From contig JALNQF010000075.1 of assembly GCA_028456385.1 (NCBI GenBank), positions 124,001 to 188,000 on the forward strand: a DNA stretch of 64,000 nt. The letters are read 5' to 3'. Positions 24,263 through 36,190 of this stretch are shown here, piece after piece. The notes below the pieces were generated by a model, which was given only the letters and a program-made list of their open reading frames with translations, was not told the DNA's origin and did no database searches. The position numbers were made by a program, and so were the translations under genes. Each line of letters begins with the position of its first letter. The stretch's first letter is position 1. The DNA comes from Ophiosphaerella korrae (Eukaryota > Ascomycota > Dothideomycetes > Pleosporales > Phaeosphaeriaceae).

Positions 24263-25370
24263 TATTTCTTTCCTTTTAAAGAGTAAATTCCTAGAGCTTA
24301 AAAAGGGCTCTAATTAACTAATAATACCTATTAGGTAGTAGTAGTAGTAGTTAAAGTTAAAGAAGTTAACTATTTTTAGAGTTAAAATTATTATTTATAA
24401 AGTATAGAGCTAAAGTTTTTACTAATTTTAGTATAAAATTAAGACCTATATAACTTTTATATATAAAATATATTAACTATAAACTTTTTTTACTACTTTT
24501 ACTTTATACTAATAAAATTAAACCTAAAAGTATTTATATATAGTATAAAGAAAAGTAAAGTTAATACTACTAAGTAACTTAATAGTACTAGATTTCTATA
24601 TAAGTACTTACTATAGATATAAGCTTTATAATAAGTAAGTTTATTAATATAAGAGACTTAGTAAGCCTAATATTTATAAGTATTAAAAGGTAAGTAGTAT
24701 AAAGTAGTTCTAGTTAGAAATTTAGTAGCTAGTTATAAATTCTATAATAGTAAACTAGACTTATATATAACTAGTTATAAAAGAGTATAGTAGTTATAGC
24801 TATAGTAGTATAAGTAAGCTTTAACCTAAAAAGAGTTTTATACTTACTAACTAATATAAACTACTTCTATTATTTTTATACTATAATTTAGCTTTAGCTA
24901 GTAGTAAAGTTTTTTAATTATACTATAGAGAGCTTTTTTATACCTATAAATAGCTAAAGTACTTTACTAGGTTATATCTTTATTAAAGCTTTATTTTAAG
25001 TATATATTTAGTATTTTAAACTTTTCTAAGTAGTTTTAGTAAAAGTTAAAAGTAGTAATTATACTTTATAAAGAGCTTTTTTACGCCTATTAATAGTTTT
25101 AGGCTTATCTAAGTAGTTCTAGTAAGAGCTAAAAGTAGTAATTATACTTTAGAGAAAGCTTTTTTATACTTATTAGTAAGTTAAAGTAACTTAATAAGTT
25201 ATATCTTTATTAAAGCTCTATTTTTTAGGTATATATAGAGTTAGTAGTTTAGCTTTTTTTAAGTAGTTTTAGTAAAAGTTAAAAGTAGCTTTATATTTTA
25301 TAAATTCTTTTACTAGCTTTTATATAAGTTTATTATAGCTAGTCTAGTAGACTAAGTAGTACTATTTTAT
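24263..25370 (-). repeat. 3' noncoding region of element E with dispersed internal repeats
   Basis: No frame is readable. From about 24,915 to 25,320, three related units recur. Each has a TACTTTATA(G)AGAGCTTTTTTA-type block, a short spacer, and AAGTAGTTTTAGTAAAAGTTAAAAGTAG. The same units are in I at 49,310-49,690. They lie between the pol end and the 3' LTR. Confidence 0.65.
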
Positions 25371-28188
25371 ATATTTTCTATACTCTTTAAAGTATATATC
25401 TAATCTAGCTTCTACTAAGTATTCTTTATATATACTACTAGTTTCTTTATTAGTAATAATAATAGAAATTAGCTATAGTAAGTTTTAATCTAATAAAAAC
25501 TTTAAATTTCTAAGGTATAAGAGTTTTAAAAGAAAACTAAGAATATACTTTTACTTAGAATTTCTTAAAGTAATACTAACTTATATACTTTACTATTAAA
25601 GATAACTTTTTTAATAGAGTATAAGCTTACTTATTAGTAGTTTAATTTTAGAATTAGCTAAGTAGTTTTCTAATTAGCTATACTAATATAGGCTTAGTTA
25701 CTAACTTTATATACTAGTCTACTTTAGTAAAAAGTATTAGCTTAAGCTACTTACTTTTATTATACTTAGAGTATTTTTTCTTTAAAGTAAGCTACTAAGT
25801 TACTATAAGTATTAAGTAACTTATTAGATTATATATTAGTTATATTAAGCTAAGTTTAGTTAATCTTTATTATTTTTACTAGAGTATATACTACTATAGA
25901 GGTAATACTCTAGATTTATAAGAAATAAAGTTATTTTAATAAATATATTAATAGTATTATTTACTTAGAACTTAGCTATATATAGCTAAGCTACTTAGTT
26001 ATCTTATATATAGTTAATATATTACCTTAAAAAGATTTCTAGAGCTTAATTTACTTACTTAGTTTAGCTATTAGTTTCTAAGTAGTAAGTAGTTAAAAGC
26101 TTTTATATAATATAGAAGTATTTATATATATAGTACTAAAATTAGCTAATAAAAGTTATCTCTTTATTAGATATAATATTTATTAAGACTTTATAAAGTT
26201 TAAAAATAGATATAAAATATTAGGTAGCTTTTTTTAGTTTTAGAAACTTATAAAAGAAGAAATAGTATCTTTTTATAAAGTAGTAGTAAATTACTAAGAT
26301 ATATTTATAAATCTAGCTACTATTTTTACTAGCTAGTAAGGCTTAAATATAGTCTACTAAGATATTAGTTTAGAGTATATAGAGAATTAGTATAAGTTAA
26401 AAGTAACTAAGTTTACTATATTATAAGTTCTTTATATAGTAGTAGATTAGGTATATATTATAAAATTACTTAATAGCTTAAAGTATTTTAAGCTAATAAT
26501 AGTACTTATATATTAGATATAGTATACTATAAAGTCTTTTATAGCTTACTAACTAATAGTTATAGTATAAATTAAAGATTTAGTAGTATAGATAAGTATT
26601 TAAGAGAATATATAGACGCGTTTTATTAACTTAAAAGTACTTTTCTTTCTTTAATCTAGTAGAGCTAATATTAGTATATAAGAAGTAGTATCTTACTTTA
26701 TAGAAAGCTTTTAATAGTTTTTATTATCTACTATCTATAGTAGTAAATATAGCTTAAGCTATATAGTCTTCTAAGTATACTATATCTAGTAATTCTTCTA
26801 TTAGGTATAGGTTAATAATATATAATAAGAGTTCTAGGTCTAGTTCTCTATTATAAAGTAGTAGAAAATCCTTTATTAAGTTTACTAATTTAGGTTTTAT
26901 TTTTATAATATACTAAAAGTAAGTATATACTATAGTAGCTTATTTTAGTATATATCTATCTAGCTTTTATAAGTCTATATAGCTTAGAGTATAAATTACT
27001 ATATTTAGTATAGGTTTTATACTTAATACTAGAACTTAAGAGCTTAAAATAATTTAGTTAGCTCTTAATACTTATAGATTAGAATTATCTATAGAGTAAT
27101 CTTATAGTTAGTAGCTTAAGGTATCTATAACTTGATTTATATTACTAGGTATATATTTAATATAGAAATTAAACTAGGATAAAAATAATAACTAGTATAC
27201 CTAGTAGTAATTAAGCTTTTTAGTTATTATAAAAGTTTCTAAATTATAGTAGTCTATTATAACGTAGATTATATATAAACTACTTATAAGCTCTAGTTTT
27301 TATTTTTTAAATACTTAGATTATAGCTATAAGTTCTAGGTTATAGATATTATAATTATATTTTACTAGAGTATATTTTTTTAAAAAGAAGCTAACTAGCT
27401 ATTAGATTTTATCTTAGTTTAGTTAGCTTATTACTTTACCTAAAGCCTACTTAGAGGTATTAGTTTAGATATAGATTACTTTTAAAGAGTTAAAGTAAAG
27501 TAAAACTACTTTTAGTTAAAAAGTAGCTTTTAGTTTATTAAAAGTATATATATATTCTTAAGTAATTATAAAAAGCTTATACTAAGTCTTTTAAAAGAGT
27601 AGCTTATTTTTTTTAGTAAGTTTAGTAATAACTTAAAACTTAATTAACTTAGTAAGTAGTAAAGTAAAGCTTAAGTAATCTTTAATAAAGTACTAGAAGA
27701 ATCTAGTATAGCTTAGAAAGGCTAAGACTTCTTTAGTAGTCTTTAGTATTTCTTACTCCTAGATAGCTTTATCTTTAAAGAGATCTATTATAATTTCTTT
27801 ATTAGAGATAATTATACTTAAAAACTTAACTAAAGTAGTATAAAAGCTAGATTTTTTAGAGTTTATATAAAAGCTTTACTTTTTTAGTTATATAAATACT
27901 TTATAAATATACTAGATATAGTTTATTTTATTATTAGAGTATATTAGGACGTTATCTATATATATAGTATAGAAGTTATCTAAATATTCTAGTAAGGCTA
28001 AGTTAATAGTATACTAAAAAGTAGCTAGTATATTAGTAAAGCTAAAGAGTACTACCTTATAAGTATATATACTAAAGTAAGTAATAAAAGTAGTTAGCTA
28101 TTCTAAATTTAAAGTAATATATAAGTAGTAAAAGGTATATATTATATTAAATTTAAAGAAAATCTTTACTTTATTTAAGTAGGCTAGT
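25371..28188 (-). pseudogene. pol: Element E pol remnant: integrase, RNase H, RT (part)
   Basis: Read by comparison with I. On the minus strand, RT spans about 28,188-27,600 with its catalytic box near 27,950 (FYTIYIDN for the expected Y-I-D-D). RNase H lies at about 27,500-27,030, and the integrase and C-terminal region at about 26,750-25,450. Stops occur throughout. The N-terminal RT, protease and gag are missing because F was inserted here. Confidence 0.75.
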
Positions 28189-28631
28189 TATAATAGGCCT
28201 CCTATTATTAACTATAAGTACTTATCTTAAAAAAGTTAGTAGATTAAGAAGTAATAACAAAAGCTTATATTAAGATCTATAATAACTATAAATAATAGAA
28301 GATATTTTATAACTATCTTATATTAGCGTTCTATAGTTAAAGGATTAAATTACTAATACTATCCTAATAATACGTATCTTTACTAACTATATACCTAAGC
28401 CTCTTAGCTAACTTTATACTTTATATTTACTAAGATTATAAATTATAAATTTATTATATACTTAGCTTTATACTTTATATTTACTAAGATTATAAATTAT
28501 AAATTTATTATATATCTTTATTATAGTTAGTCTTCTAGTCTAGCTTATCTCTTTATAAGTTATATCCGTTATTATTATCTAGAGTAAAGCTAATTAGTTT
28601 AAAATAGCTTTCTCTTATTATAGCTATAATA
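28189..28631 (-). repeat. 3' LTR of element F with a tandem duplication
   Basis: 443 bp, reading TATAATAGGCCTCC...GCTATAATA on the plus strand. A unit of about 54-58 bp (28,403-28,460 and 28,461-28,514) with TATACTTTATATTTACTAAG is present twice. Confidence 0.85.
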
Positions 28632-29270
28632 CTATTCTCCTCTCTAGGTAGGTTTTTATTTCTCTATCTTAGGCCTAAGGTTATTAGTCTAGTTTCTTTA
28701 TTTATTTCTAGTTCTTTATTATTCTCTATATCTTTATATTCTAACTATAATAAACTTCTTCTTATTACTTATATTACTTATAATAGAGTTAAAATATTTC
28801 TTTATACTTATTATACTTAATTAAAACTTACTTATCTAATATCTTTAAAGAATAGTAAGTACTATAATAAGTATATTTTAGCTAATATTTAATATAAGTA
28901 TACTCTATCTAGTATCTCTCTTATAAAGTATAAGTATATAATTTCTATATAGTTTTCTTTTACTAAATTATATAAGGTAAGCTATTAACTAAGCTTAAAA
29001 GATACTATTATTATAGCTTATAAAAGCTAAAGCTAAGTATAAGCTAACTCTTTATAAGCTAGTAAATCTTTATTCTTATATTAAGCGTCTTTATAAGATA
29101 AAGGCTTATAATAATACTAAATTATCTAAATAGTCTTATACTTTAGAGGCTAAAATAGACCTTAAAGATATAATTTAGGCTACTCTAACTCCTATCGCGT
29201 TAGGCGTTCCTAATACCTCTCTATTTAATACTAGTAATATTAATTTTCTTAGTTTACTATAAAGTAGTCT
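28632..29270 (+). pseudogene. Antisense accessory ORF region of element F
   Basis: Same location and orientation (opposite to pol) as in the other copies. The block CTTTATAAGATAAAGGCTTATAATAATACTAAATT at 29,089-29,123 corresponds to the KIKALNNKKL part of D. Several stops; unknown function. Confidence 0.4.
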
Positions 29271-32200
29271 AAAAGGTTTTAACTTTAGAACTCTTTTAGT
29301 TTCTTAAAGTAATTAAGATTATCTTCTAGTTCTTATATCTTTTCTTATAGTTATCCTTTTTTATCTATTCTTATCTATTCTACTAAGTAGTAGTTTATTT
29401 TATTATAAAACTAGTATTATAAGATTTCTTTAACTTCTTATTCTTTTTATTCTCTATATATATTTACTTTATATACTAGTAGTTCTATATCTTATAGTAC
29501 TTATTCTAGTAAGGCTATATAAAATATTAAGTATATCTTTATCTTATTTAGTAGCTTTAGTTTAAATATAACTAGTATAACTTCTTTTTTAATTTTATAT
29601 AGTTTTATTTTAACGTAGTCTAATTTTAGACTTAGTTATTTACTTTTAATATTTTTTTATACTAACTATACTTTTTCTCTTTTTTTAAATTAGAGTCTCT
29701 TTTTATATTTCTTATTATAGTATTTTACTATATAATTATATAGGAATTTTACGTCTTATCTTAGTTAATTCTATATATCTTTAAGTTTATTAGTAAAGTT
29801 TTCTCCTCTTAGAAACTAAAATATCTAATTTCTTAGTATTTAGTATATATTAGGCTTAAATCTATAGTTTATAAAGAAAAGTAATACTTTTATTACTATA
29901 TTCTTTACGCTATTATATACTAACTATACTATAAGTAGTAATTATACCTAGTTATTCTAGTTATAGTTAAGGTAGTATCGTAGGTATTATTCTACTATCT
30001 AATTTATTTATTCTAATTATCTATCTATTTATAAATAATATACTATAGATATTACGTATTATATTCCTAATTACGCTATTATTATTCTTTATAGTTTTAA
30101 TATAAATTATATATCTTTATCTATAATAATTTTATCTAGTAGTCTATATTAACTAATTATAGTTCCTAGAACCTAATATATAGTAACCTCTATTCTACTT
30201 TTCTTTTTATATAGCTTAAAGTATAAGTACTTTATAAGTTTATTTACTATTATTAAGATTTTATTATACTTAACTCTTAATATTAGATCTTTAGACTTTA
30301 GTAGCTTTATAATAAAGTCTATTATAATAACTCTTTATAGTTATTCTAGTATCTTAACTAGTTATAGTATTCTATATAGTGCGTATCTATTATATTTATT
30401 CTTATAGTATTCTATATAGTCTTATAGTACTTTTATTACTAGTTATCTTACTTTTAGAATATAATAGTTTTATAGTAACTTATCTAATATTTTATTAATA
30501 CCTTAGTATCTATATACTAGTAATTTATAGAATTATTATATAAATTCTCTTTAAATCTTTCTTAGAATATATATTCTTCTATAGGCTTATATAAGTCCTT
30601 TTTAGATTTCTAGTTTTTTTATTTTATTAAGTACTTCTTTTATTACTTTTTAAATCTATTTATTTAGTTTACTATTTATTCTTTTAAGTATTATAGCTAT
30701 TTTAAGTATATTTAAAACTAGATATCTTTCTTTATTCTTTACTAGAACTATACTAGTAGTACTTACTTCTTTTTATAAGTCTAGTCTTCTACTAAAAGTA
30801 TTTACTAATTAGTTGTTTTTCTCTTTTATATATATAATTTCTATATTAAATATTAATAGGAATTCCTACTATCTTATATAGCGTTATAATAATTCTTTAT
30901 TTAATATAAATCTTATAAGATTCTTATAGTCTATATAGACTTTTATCTAATATTTTACTCTTTATAAATATACTCTCTATTACTTATATACTTTATAGAT
31001 TACTAGTATTTCTTTATTATAGATTAGGTAATTAAGTTTTACTATTTTTATTTTCTTAGAGAAGTATTTAACTAAATACTCTTTTTTAGTTTCTAGGTCT
31101 TCTTATATTAGTACTATTCTATAGACTAAATTATATACGTCTATTTTTACTACTACTAGTAGGTCTAGATTATATATTCTAATAACTAGGTTTTTTATAA
31201 ACCTCTTCTTAATTTTATTAAATACTTCCTTATATTCTTTTATCTATTTAAATAGCGTATCTTTTTTTATAAGTCTTATTATTAGTTCTATATCTTTAAA
31301 CTATCTTATTATTAACTTTTTATAAAAGTTAGCTAGCCTATAAAATTATTATACCTCCTTTAGGTTTCTTAGTATTAGCTATTTGTTAATTAATCTAATT
31401 TTTTCTAGGTTAATCTTAATTTTTCCTAGTTTAATAATAAATCTAAGGATATCTATTTCCTTTATATAGAACTTACATTTTCTTATTTTAAGAAATAATT
31501 TATTTTCTACTAGTTTTTCTAGTACTTTATATATATATTATACGTATTCTTCTTTAATTTCTAAGAATATAAGGATATTATCTAGGTATATAAATATAAA
31601 TTTATCTAAGTACTCTCTTAGTACTATATTAATCCTTTCTTAGAATACTACTAGTGCGTTTATTAAGCTAAATAGTATAACTAAATATTTATATAGTTTA
31701 TACTATATTCTAAATACTATTTTCTATTTATTACCTTTTTTAATTCTAATCTAGTAGTAAGCGTTCTAGATATCTAGTTTTATAAAGATTTTTACTCTTT
31801 ATAGTCTATCTTATATTTTATATATTTATAGTAATAGATATTAGTTTTTATTTATAATTACGTTAGTTTTCTTAAAATCTACGTAAGGTCTCTTATTACT
31901 TATTCTTTTCTTATCTATAAATATAAGTCTATACACTACTAAAGATTTAAATTCTCTTATATATTTTTTCTTAATTATATTTTCTATAAATACTTATTTA
32001 ATCTTAGATTCTTCTTCTATTTTTCTATAAACTAGGCTCTATCTTATATCTTTATTTTCTTTTAGATTTATTACTAAATCCTATAGTTAATATTCTAGAA
32101 GGTAGTCTTTTAGCTCTATAAGCTATTTTTCTTATTTCTTATATTCTTTAGGGAATTCTCCTTTATAGGTACTTATATTAGCTTTTAGTATCTCTACTTT

Positions 32201-33024
32201 CTAGTAGATAATTTTCTCTATTCTCTAATTAATATATAGGTTAGTTATCTATAACTATATTCTTAATTATTATTATATCTATAACTATATTCTTAATTAT
32301 TATTATATCTATAACTATATTCTTAATTATTATTATATCTATAACTATATTCTTAATTATTATTATATCTATAACTATATTCTTAATTATTATTATATCT
32401 ATAACTATATTCTTAATTATTATTCTTTTTAGTTCTAGTATAGAGAGAACTATTTTAAACCTAATAGGTTTCTAGAATAGTTTTCTTTTAATTATACTTA
32501 GTTATTAAAAGTATTTTTTTATTATATACTTTATTCTTTATATTTCTATAAACTTCTTTAATATAAAGTTTTTTATAGCTCTACTATTAATTATTAATTA
32601 TACTTTCTTTTCTTAGTATATACTTATTTTTATAATATATAGGCCTTTTATACCTTCTAGCTTTTCTTACTTAGGTATTCTTATAAATTATCTATCTTTC
32701 TAGAGCTATAGCTCTACTTTAAGTTTATATTTTTTATATTTTAGATATTTATTATACTTATATTTATACTATAGTCTTCCTTAGATATATTTTCTAAATA
32801 GCTTAGATCTAAGCCTTACTACTATATATCTATTTTCTAAGATAATTTCCTATCTTTAGATATCTTCTACTAGAATTACTCTTATATAATTATAGCTTCT
32901 CTTTCTTATAAGCTATACGTTATTATTTACTTTAAGGTTCCTATATATAATACAATTCTTATCTAAGTATAATATCTATAATACTTTAAAGTATACTAGA
33001 TATTCTAGGTTTATTATTTTATTA
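29271..33024 (-). pseudogene. pol: Element F pol and late gag remnant
   Basis: Minus strand: late gag/linker at about 33,024-32,600, protease at 32,600-32,240, RT at 31,960-31,290, RNase H at 31,170-30,770, integrase at 30,500-29,720 and chromodomain at 29,430-29,290. The RT box near 31,578-31,590 reads as TATCTAGGTATATAAAT on the plus strand, equivalent to YLD-. The protease-RT linker contains a perfect 30-bp tandem array (32,251-32,424). Confidence 0.8.
32251..32424. repeat. Perfect 30-bp tandem repeat, about 5.8 copies, inside element F
   Basis: The unit ATAACTATATTCTTAATTAT plus TATTATATCT repeats without a single mismatch from 32,251 to 32,424. Other copies of the element have one related unit at this place (D around 17,965-17,995, reading NIVIDITTIN on the element strand). 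The absence of differences between units in such a decayed element means the expansion is later than the main RIP mutation. 30 bp is ten codons, but the frame is already dead. Confidence 0.95.
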
Positions 33025-33451
33025 TATAATAGGCTACCTATTATTAACTATAGGTACCTATAATAGAGTTTAGTAGATTAAGAGTTAATAGTAAAAGCTT
33101 GTATTAAGATCTATAATAACTATAAATAGTAGAAGATATTTTATAACTATTTTATACTAGCGTTCAATAGTTAAAGAATTAAATTACTAATACTATCCTA
33201 ATAATACGTATCTTACTAACTATATACTTGTTGTAATCTATAATCTATAGTTACTAAGATTAGTAGATTGTAGATTACTTTAATCTATAATTTATTAATA
33301 CTAAGAATCTATAGATTATAGATTAACCTAGGTATCTTAGTTATATATAGTCTCCTAATTAAAGTTATTACCTTACTTGTCCTATACTTTATTAGTGCTT
33401 AGATTAGGACTAATTAGTTCTATCTTAATTTCTTCTATTACACCTATAATA
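33025..33451 (-). repeat. 3' LTR of element H
   Basis: 427 bp, plus-strand TATAATAGGCTACC...CACCTATAATA. It has the GGTAGCC variant end also found in G, not the GGAGGCC end of B, D and F, so G and H form one LTR subfamily. It contains palindromic copies of TAATCTATAATCTATAG. Confidence 0.88.
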
Positions 33452-33529
33452 CTATCTCTTTTCTTAGGTAAGTCCTAGTTTTCTTACTTTAGAGCTAGAG
33501 TTATTAGTCTAGTTTCTTTGTTAATATAG

Positions 33530-33956
33530 TATTATAGGTGTAATAGAAGAAATCGAGATAAAACTAATTAGTCTTAATCTAAGCGCTAATAAAGTATAAG
33601 ATAAGTAGAGTAATAACTTTAATTAAGAGACTATATATAACTAGGACACCTAGGTTAATCTATAATCTATAGATTCTTAGTATTAATAGATTATAGATTA
33701 AAGTAATCTATAATCTACTAATCTTAGTAACTATAGATTATAGATTATAACAAGTATATAGTTAGTAGGATACGTATTATTAGGATAGTATTAGTAATTT
33801 AATCCCTTAACTATAGAACGCTAGTATAAGATAGTTATAAAATATCTTCTACTATTTATAGTTATTATAGATCCTAATATAAGCTTTTACTATTAACTCT
33901 TAATCTACTAACTTCTATTATAGGTGCCTATAGTTAATAATAGGTAGCCTATTATA
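33530..33956 (+). repeat. 5' LTR of element G
   Basis: TATTATAGGTGTAAT...GGTAGCCTATTATA, 427 bp, with the AATCTATAATCTATAG palindromic block around 33,655-33,750. Confidence 0.92.
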
Positions 33957-36190
33957 CCTTACTAATCTAGTTATTATAAGAAGTAAAGTATAAGTAATAT
34001 ATAGTCTAGCTAATACAATAGTAGAAAGTTTAACTAAATAATTAGGTAAAGCCCCTAGGAGTAGTCTAGAATCTAATAGCACTATATAAGAAATAATTAA
34101 AGGTTATTTTAACTAACTAATTAATAATAAAGAAGATATAAAAATAGTAATTAATACTTTAGAAACGTAGAACAAGGAACTATAAGATTACGTTAAATAA
34201 AATAAAGTATAAATTAAAGCTATTATCTAAGGATAGAACTAGATAGAACTAATTACTTAAAGATTAGAGATAAGTGCGATAAAGAAACTACCTAAGATAC
34301 CTATACTTAAGAAGTTTAATAGAGAAAAAGAGAAACTAAGACTCTTTATTATATTAGTATAACTCTAGATAGATATATAAGTACTATACTTTAATATAGA
34401 AGAAAAGAAAGTAATATATATTAGATTATACCTTAAAGAAGACGTAATAAGATAGTATAAACCTTACTAGATAGATTATATAATATATTTACTAATAACT
34501 TAAAAAGATAAAACTAGAGCTATTTTTAGAAGTTATAAATACTTTACTAAGTAAATAAGAGTAGCGTTTAGAGATATAGATATTACTTAATAAGCTAAAG
34601 AGTAACTAGAAAAGCTTATATAGAACTAGAGTATTCCTAAGTATATATTATAGTTTAAATAACTATTACAAAATATAGAATAGAATAAGTTAGCTTTAAT
34701 ATTATAATTTAAATAAAGACTTAACTCTAAGATTTAATATAAGATAATATATATAGAGAAACTATAAATACTAGAAGCCCTAAAGTAATAAGTAATATAA
34801 ATCGATAATAACCTTTAAGAATAGAAAAAGAATAAATATAAAGGCTATATATAGAACTATAATAAAGGAGACTTTATAGTCTTTAATACTAATAAGGATA
34901 AGAAGAAAAAGAAAAATAAAGACTTTATATACTTTAACTATAGTAAGAAAGGCTACTACGTAAAAGACTACTAATTATAAAAGAAGAAGGATATAGTATA
35001 TTATAAATATAGAAAACTAAGATACTTTATAAAAGACTATAGAAGTAAGGACTTAAAGAAAGAAACTTAGTTAAAAATAACTAAGAAGAAAAAGGAAGTA
35101 CTATAAGTATAAGCTAAACCTTAAGAGAAAGTAGCTAGAAGTAAAGAAGTATAATATATAATACTCTACTAGACTTTTTATTATAATAATAACTACTATA
35201 TATATCTTTCTAGTAAGTAAAGAGTAGAATACTTCTTATAATAAAGATATAGAGTAGCTACAATAAAAGAAAGAATAAAAGCTTAGCTAGAAGAAATAAC
35301 CTAAGTAATAGGCCTACTAATAAGAGATTTAGAAAGAGAAAAGTCTCTAGTACTATTAATCTAGGCTAAAGAACTAGTACTAGATAAAGAAACTACTACG
35401 ACTACTTCTAAAAGACTATAAAAGAAAGAAAAATAAGTTAGTATAAGAGATATAGAGTATACCTAGCTAATAATATATAGCTATAATAGCTATATAATAA
35501 TAGATATAGAAGAATAAAATAAAAAATAGAGATTTATTTAAATATACTTAATAGTTATAAGTATAGAAGAAGTATATAAAGAATAGAAAGAATATAATTC
35601 TAAAGAAACTAAGTTTATACTATTTTAAGAATAGATAAAGTAATATATAGTTATAGTAGAGAGAATACTTATACTAAAAGAATAGTAGTACTTTATAAGA
35701 AAAACGCAATAGATTAATAAAGCTTATATACTAAGAATACTAGTAGTATACTATATCTTAATAATAAATATACCTAGAAAAAATAAGTACTAGAAAGGAG
35801 ATAACAAAATAATAGATCTAGAATATTTAGTATATTTTAAAGTATTATAGATATTATACCTAGATAAGAATTATATTATATATAGAAACCCTAAAGTAAA
35901 TAATAATATATAGCTAATAAGAAGAAAAAGCTATAACTATATAAGAGTAATTATAGTAGAAGATATCTAGGGATAAGAAATAATTCTAGAAGATAGATAC
36001 GTAGTAGTAAGACCTAGTCTAAAACTATCTAAGAAGTACGTCTAAGGAAGACTATAGTATAAATATACGTATAATAAATATCTAAAATATAAAGAATATA
36101 AGCTTAAAATAGGGCTATAGCCCTAGTAAGATAGATAATTTATAAAGATACTAAAGTAAAAAAAACTAGAAAGTATAGGAGGCCTATATA
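33957..36190 (+). pseudogene. gag: Element G gag remnant
   Basis: Collinear with D gag. The zinc-knuckle zone at about 34,920-35,050 reads DFIYFNYSKKGYYVKDY and then DIVYYKYRKLRYFIKDY. Cys and His positions are Tyr, as RIP predicts, and the G-Y-Y-V-K-D spacing is retained. There are many stops, and no Cys is left in either knuckle. Confidence 0.75.

Larger units (their letters stand above)
24016..28188 (-). mobile_element. Element E: 3' half of a family 2 Gypsy-like element, inserted in C
   Basis: Minus-strand element matching the 3' half of element I. From left: 3' LTR (24,016-24,262), noncoding 3' region with repeats, integrase, RNase H and RT. It is cut inside RT at 28,188, where element F begins. 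The uninterrupted sequence is seen in I (AATACTAGCTTACTTAAATAAAG near 46,236-46,258), so CTAGT (28,184-28,188) is the expected TSD. The 5' half should resume beyond the window after the rest of F. The left flank in C is ATTAT. Confidence 0.85.
28189..33024 (-). mobile_element. Element F: family 1 element inserted in E, itself cut by H
   Basis: Minus-strand family 1 element: 3' LTR (28,189-28,631), antisense ORF, then pol and the late part of gag up to 33,024, where H begins. It lies in the RT of E. The cut is in gag/linker sequence matching D near 17,350-17,390 (reverse complement). About 2.2 kb (gag start and 5' LTR) is missing and expected beyond the window. Confidence 0.85.

Noticed and set aside
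24915..25320. CRISPR-like array from the repeated units
   Set aside because: The repeats are long, imperfect and irregularly spaced in a eukaryotic retroelement; they are the 3' internal repeats of family 2.
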